From an uncultured Bacillota bacterium (lineage in GTDB: Bacteria; Bacillota; Clostridia; Peptostreptococcales; Anaerovoracaceae): a stretch of DNA of 14,422 nucleotides. This document shows, piece after piece, positions 11,417-14,422 of this stretch. Where the stretch lies: NCBI GenBank assembly GCA_946631075.1, contig CAMOZS010000025.1, positions 1 to 14,422 of the forward strand, given 5' to 3'. The number at the start of each line of letters is the position of its first letter. The stretch's first letter is position 1. The notes under the pieces were generated by a model. That model saw only the letters and a program-made list of their open reading frames with translations, ran no database searches and had not been told where the DNA came from. Made by a program: the position numbers and the translations under genes.

Positions 11417-14302
11417 ATGACAAGAATCAAGAAGTTAGTTGTCCCGGTGATGATCGTGGCACTGGTCATCGCTCTGACCCCGCTGGCCGGGTTCGGAACG
11501 GGAGACGTATACGGCGCGGCCAAGCTGGCGGCACCGGCCAAGGTGACGGCGACCTCGTCCAATAAAGCCAAGGTCAAGATCACCTGGTCCAAGGTAGCCG
11601 GAGCCAAAGGCTACACGGTATACCAGAAAAAAGGAAGCAAGTTCAAGCCCGTAAAAACGACCAAGGGCAAAAGCGCTACCATCAAGAAGCTGAAGAAGAA
11701 CAAGACCTACACATTCTACGTCAAGGCCTATCAGGGCAAGAAGAAGTACGGAGCAGCATCCGTCAAGGTAACGGCCCAGACCAAGGGCAGCAAGAAAAAG
11801 AACGTTACCAAAGTGACCCTGGCCAAGAAGGCCGCGACTCTGTACGCAGGTGAGAACCTGGCGCTGAAAGCCAAGCTGACCCCGGCCAAGAAGACCGTCT
11901 CCTCGAAGGTGACCTGGACTTCCTCCGATAAGGCAGTGGCAACAGTAAGCGCCAAGGGCGCGGTCACGGCAGTCGGCGCCGGAACAGCGACGATCACCGC
12001 CAGGGCCCACAGCGGCGTCCAGGCGACCTGCAAGATCACCGTGAAGAACGGCACTAAGGAAATGGCCGAGATCATGCAGGAAAACGCAGCCAAGATCAAC
12101 CAAGTGGCCGATGAGCCCTTCGCCAAGGAAATGACCATGGATCTGGCTTACAAAGAAGGCCTCAATGACGAAGACACCATGTTCCGCGGCGGCGGCAGCA
12201 AAGCAGAAGAGGCAGCAGCAGATTATATCGTGGACAAGTACAAAGAGATCGGTCTTAAAGACCTCCTGAAAAAAAGAGTAACAGTCGATGGCTGGGAGAC
12301 CGGCGAGAGCTACATGATCGTGGACGGCATGAAGATCGAAGACATGGTTTCCTACCAGGCGACCGGATCTCATAACCCAGACGGCACTCCGAATCCGGTG
12401 AAGGTCCGGGATGCAGAACAGGAAGACGAGAGCGGCATGGATACAGTGACCCTGCCGGAGGCTTCCTGGAACGATATGCAGATCGTCAACGTAGGAACCG
12501 GCACGGCTGCTGAATACGATGAACTGGAAGAAGCCGGCATCGATGTCACAGGCAAGATCGTCCTGGCGGCGGTCAACCAGTTCACAGAGAACTGGATCGA
12601 CCAGCCCTACACCGAAGCCTTCTATCACGGAGCAGCGGCCATCGTGACCTACCAGTATCCGGAGGACGGCGCGGGCTACGGCATGTACAACCTGACCGAA
12701 GACGGAAGCATCGAATGTGATACCATCAATGTTCAGGATATCTGCGCACCGGACCTGATCCCCTGCGGCAGTATCTCCCCGACGGACGCGGCCAAGATCC
12801 TGGCTCTGATGCCTGCCGGAAAGACCGTTTCCAATGTCAAGTTCCAGCTGACCTGCAAGGTCACTCAGGGTACCGACGCATGGGTCGTTTCCGGTAAGAT
12901 TCCGGGCAAGAATCACGACCAGCGGATCCTGATCGGCGGCCACTATGACAAGTACCACGGCGGCGTCAATGACGACTGTACTGCTGTCGCCCTGTCCACC
13001 GCCATCGGTAAGGCGCTGATCGATGCCAACTATCAGCCGGAGAACGATATCTACATCGTTGCTCACTGCGCAGAGGAATGGGGCCTGTCCGGTGCGGCGG
13101 ATGACTGGGCTATGGGCTCCTGGCAGTATATCACCAAGGGTCATCCTGAGTGGCAGGGCTCTACGCTGGCCTTCATCAACTTCGAGATGCCGGCCATCAA
13201 GTCCGGCCAGACAGAAGGAACGATCCAGACCTCTTATGAGTTCAATACAGCCCTGCAGCAGCTGCTGGACGTTGACGGCGTTCAGGACGGCTACTACGCC
13301 GACGGCGTTGGCATCGCCAATGACCACAACATGGGCATGAGCGACTGCATCTCCTATCAGGAGAACGGCGTCCCCTGCATCATCAACCTGCCCGACTTCG
13401 ATGAGCCGGTCGTAGATAATGAGGGCGACATCACAAGCGGAAGCTGGTTCATGGACAGATATCACACCAAGTACGATGACGAGAATACATACTCATCTGA
13501 CCTGATGAAGTACGACATCGGACTCTACGGCGGCATTGCGGAGTTCATCGACACCAACCCGGCTCTGGAGCTTGATTTCACTGCCAGATGCGATGAGCTG
13601 GAAGCGGAAGCCGAGGATCTGGAAGCCTTCCTGCCGGAGGACCAGCAGGGAATGGCAGCCCGGTACAGAGATGACCTGGCGGCCTTCCGTGAAGCGGCTG
13701 ACGCCCAGCTGGCCAAGGCACAGGAGCTCAATGCGGCTTACGCAAAGGCTGCCAAGGCCGGTGAGGACACTGCGGACCTCTACAAGCAGGGCGCGGAGCT
13801 GAACCAGAAGACCCTGAAGGCCTTCCGGACTCTGGAAGACGAAGAGATGGGCATCATCGGATCCGACACCTACATGGCTCTGCACACGACGGCAGTTGCC
13901 AGCATGGGAGCCATCCAGGCAGTGCTGCCTGATCTGGAGTCAGGTAACGTGACGACCGAGCCCATGGACGACTGCACCCTGGCGACCATCGCAAGCCTCA
14001 ACGGAATGGCTGAGTTCACAGCCTTCTCCTACAGCAAGTTCTCCTATGATGAGCTGCAGAAGTCCATCAACTGTACCGATGAGCACATTCAGGACACCTG
14101 GGGCTACAATAAGGCCGTTCCGGTCGTCGATACCTACGCTGCCACGACAAATGTCCTGGCCCAGCTGGAGGAAGAGACTCCGGACTACAGCGCCTCCATC
14201 GACGGCTACAAAGCCGCGTATGCCGAACTCCAGACTAATCTTGTGAGCGTTCTCGGAAAGGAGATCAACGGATTCGGAGCCGCGATCGACGACCTGAAGT
14301 AA
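11417..14302 (+). CDS. Secreted M28-family zinc peptidase with FN3, BIG2 and PA domains
   Basis: A 961-residue exported metallopeptidase, probably an aminopeptidase; specificity unknown. Order: signal peptide (about 1-34, MTRIKK, hydrophobic core, cleavage near YGA), FN3 (about 38-123), BIG2 Ig-like domain (about 130-210, with VTWTSSDKAVATVSAKG), PA-like insert (about 340-490), M28 catalytic core (about 490-710) and an Ala/Glu-rich helical C-terminal region (about 715-961) of unknown role. Candidate zinc and catalytic residues are His509 and Asp511 (GGHYDK), Asp519 (GVNDD), Glu553-Glu554 (CAEEWGLSG) and His683 (YHTKYDDENTY). The fifth ligand position, normally Asp in an NLDM-like motif, is Glu590 in INFEM. 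AAAGGAG (11401-11407) lies 9 bases before the start. The AAAGGAGTGGTGT run, signal peptide and FN3 closely match the esterase gene, showing a duplicated 5-prime module. No LPXTG or other cell-wall anchor is seen. A terminator follows 30 bases after the stop. Confidence 0.93.
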   Translation: MTRIKKLVVPVMIVALVIALTPLAGFGTGDVYGAAKLAAPAKVTATSSNKAKVKITWSKVAGAKGYTVYQKKGSKFKPVKTTKGKSATIKKLKKNKTYTFYVKAYQGKKKYGAASVKVTAQTKGSKKKNVTKVTLAKKAATLYAGENLALKAKLTPAKKTVSSKVTWTSSDKAVATVSAKGAVTAVGAGTATITARAHSGVQATCKITVKNGTKEMAEIMQENAAKINQVADEPFAKEMTMDLAYKEGLNDEDTMFRGGGSKAEEAAADYIVDKYKEIGLKDLLKKRVTVDGWETGESYMIVDGMKIEDMVSYQATGSHNPDGTPNPVKVRDAEQEDESGMDTVTLPEASWNDMQIVNVGTGTAAEYDELEEAGIDVTGKIVLAAVNQFTENWIDQPYTEAFYHGAAAIVTYQYPEDGAGYGMYNLTEDGSIECDTINVQDICAPDLIPCGSISPTDAAKILALMPAGKTVSNVKFQLTCKVTQGTDAWVVSGKIPGKNHDQRILIGGHYDKYHGGVNDDCTAVALSTAIGKALIDANYQPENDIYIVAHCAEEWGLSGAADDWAMGSWQYITKGHPEWQGSTLAFINFEMPAIKSGQTEGTIQTSYEFNTALQQLLDVDGVQDGYYADGVGIANDHNMGMSDCISYQENGVPCIINLPDFDEPVVDNEGDITSGSWFMDRYHTKYDDENTYSSDLMKYDIGLYGGIAEFIDTNPALELDFTARCDELEAEAEDLEAFLPEDQQGMAARYRDDLAAFREAADAQLAKAQELNAAYAKAAKAGEDTADLYKQGAELNQKTLKAFRTLEDEEMGIIGSDTYMALHTTAVASMGAIQAVLPDLESGNVTTEPMDDCTLATIASLNGMAEFTAFSYSKFSYDELQKSINCTDEHIQDTWGYNKAVPVVDTYAATTNVLAQLEEETPDYSASIDGYKAAYAELQTNLVSVLGKEINGFGAAIDDLK

Positions 14303-14331
14303 AATCACAAGTGCATCAAAAAACCATTCAG

Positions 14332-14364
14332 ACCGGCGGGAATATAACCCGCCGGTTTCTTTTT
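14332..14364 (+). terminator. Terminator of the M28 peptidase gene
   Basis: ACCGGCGGG (14332-14340) and CCCGCCGGT (14348-14356) form a perfect 9-bp stem with a 7-base loop, followed by TTTCTTTTT. Confidence 0.9.
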
Positions 14365-14375
14365 GTGGTGACGTG

Positions 14376-14422
14376 CTCCCCCACCTACGCCTGACGGCTT
14401 AGAGGAGGGGGCTTCTCGTTCA
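14376..14422. mobile_element. Possible end of an IS200/IS605-type element (cut by window edge)
   Basis: CCCCC (14378-14382), CCT (14384-14386) and GCC (14389-14391) pair with GGC (14396-14398), AGG (14403-14405) and GGGGG (14407-14411), forming an imperfect hairpin with small internal mismatches. It is followed by CTTCTCGTTCA at the window edge. Hairpins of this kind, with a GGGGGCTTCTCG-like run, resemble the subterminal structure of IS200/IS605/TnpB elements in Bacillota. No tnpA or tnpB is in the window, so this rests on memory of the pattern; a large terminator-like or unrelated structured RNA is an alternative. Confidence 0.35.

Noticed and set aside
11435..13465. Very long reverse-strand open frame opposite the M28 gene
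   Set aside because: It mirrors the real gene because of GC-rich codon use. The forward frame has a signal peptide, FN3, BIG2 and M28 motifs; the reverse frame has none.

Overview
The window is a GC-rich chromosomal segment from an anaerobic, probably Clostridia-type (Bacillota) bacterium. The pointers are strong AGGAGG-type ribosome binding sites, a biotin-dependent decarboxylase with an OadG-type membrane subunit, a coaX-dus gene pair, a tRNA with encoded CCA, and secreted enzymes carrying FN3 and BIG2 modules. Species cannot be assigned from the sequence. All recognised genes lie on the plus strand.

Region 1 (1-2542) is an operon, cut by the left edge, for a methylmalonyl-CoA decarboxylase-type complex: carboxyltransferase alpha (mmdA), single-span delta (mmdD) and biotin carrier (mmdC). 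The Na+-pumping beta subunit (mmdB) that often follows is absent; a hairpin terminator closes the operon. Region 2 (2499-4869) holds type III pantothenate kinase (coaX) overlapping by 4 bases a tRNA-dihydrouridine synthase (dus). The dus gene carries three Ala/Gly/Pro-rich in-frame insertions packed with GC-rich palindromes and direct repeats.

Region 3 (4870-5556) is about 0.5 kb without a convincing gene, containing an 11-bp perfect hairpin and four copies of TGACGATTT in both orientations, followed by a complete tRNA-Pro(GGG) unit with a near-consensus promoter and a strong terminator. Region 4 (5580-7724) is the pantothenate operon panB-panC. It has its own promoter and a structured leader of about 235 nt that ends in an intrinsic terminator just before the panB ribosome binding site, the layout expected for an attenuator or riboswitch. 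panB and panC supply pantothenate and coaX phosphorylates it, so two blocks serve CoA synthesis, and CoA thioesters are the likely substrates of the mmd complex.

Region 5 (7690-14364) looks like a regulated extracellular-hydrolase island. A secreted type B carboxylesterase and a secreted M28 zinc peptidase flank a membrane-embedded LuxR-type regulator. The two hydrolase genes share a paralogous 5-prime module: an identical 23-bp element whose last three bases start the -35 box, similar ribosome binding sites, similar signal peptides and a similar FN3 domain, each fused to an unrelated catalytic domain. This suggests co-regulation, possibly by the LuxR protein. The right edge shows an imperfect hairpin resembling the end of an IS200/IS605-type element.
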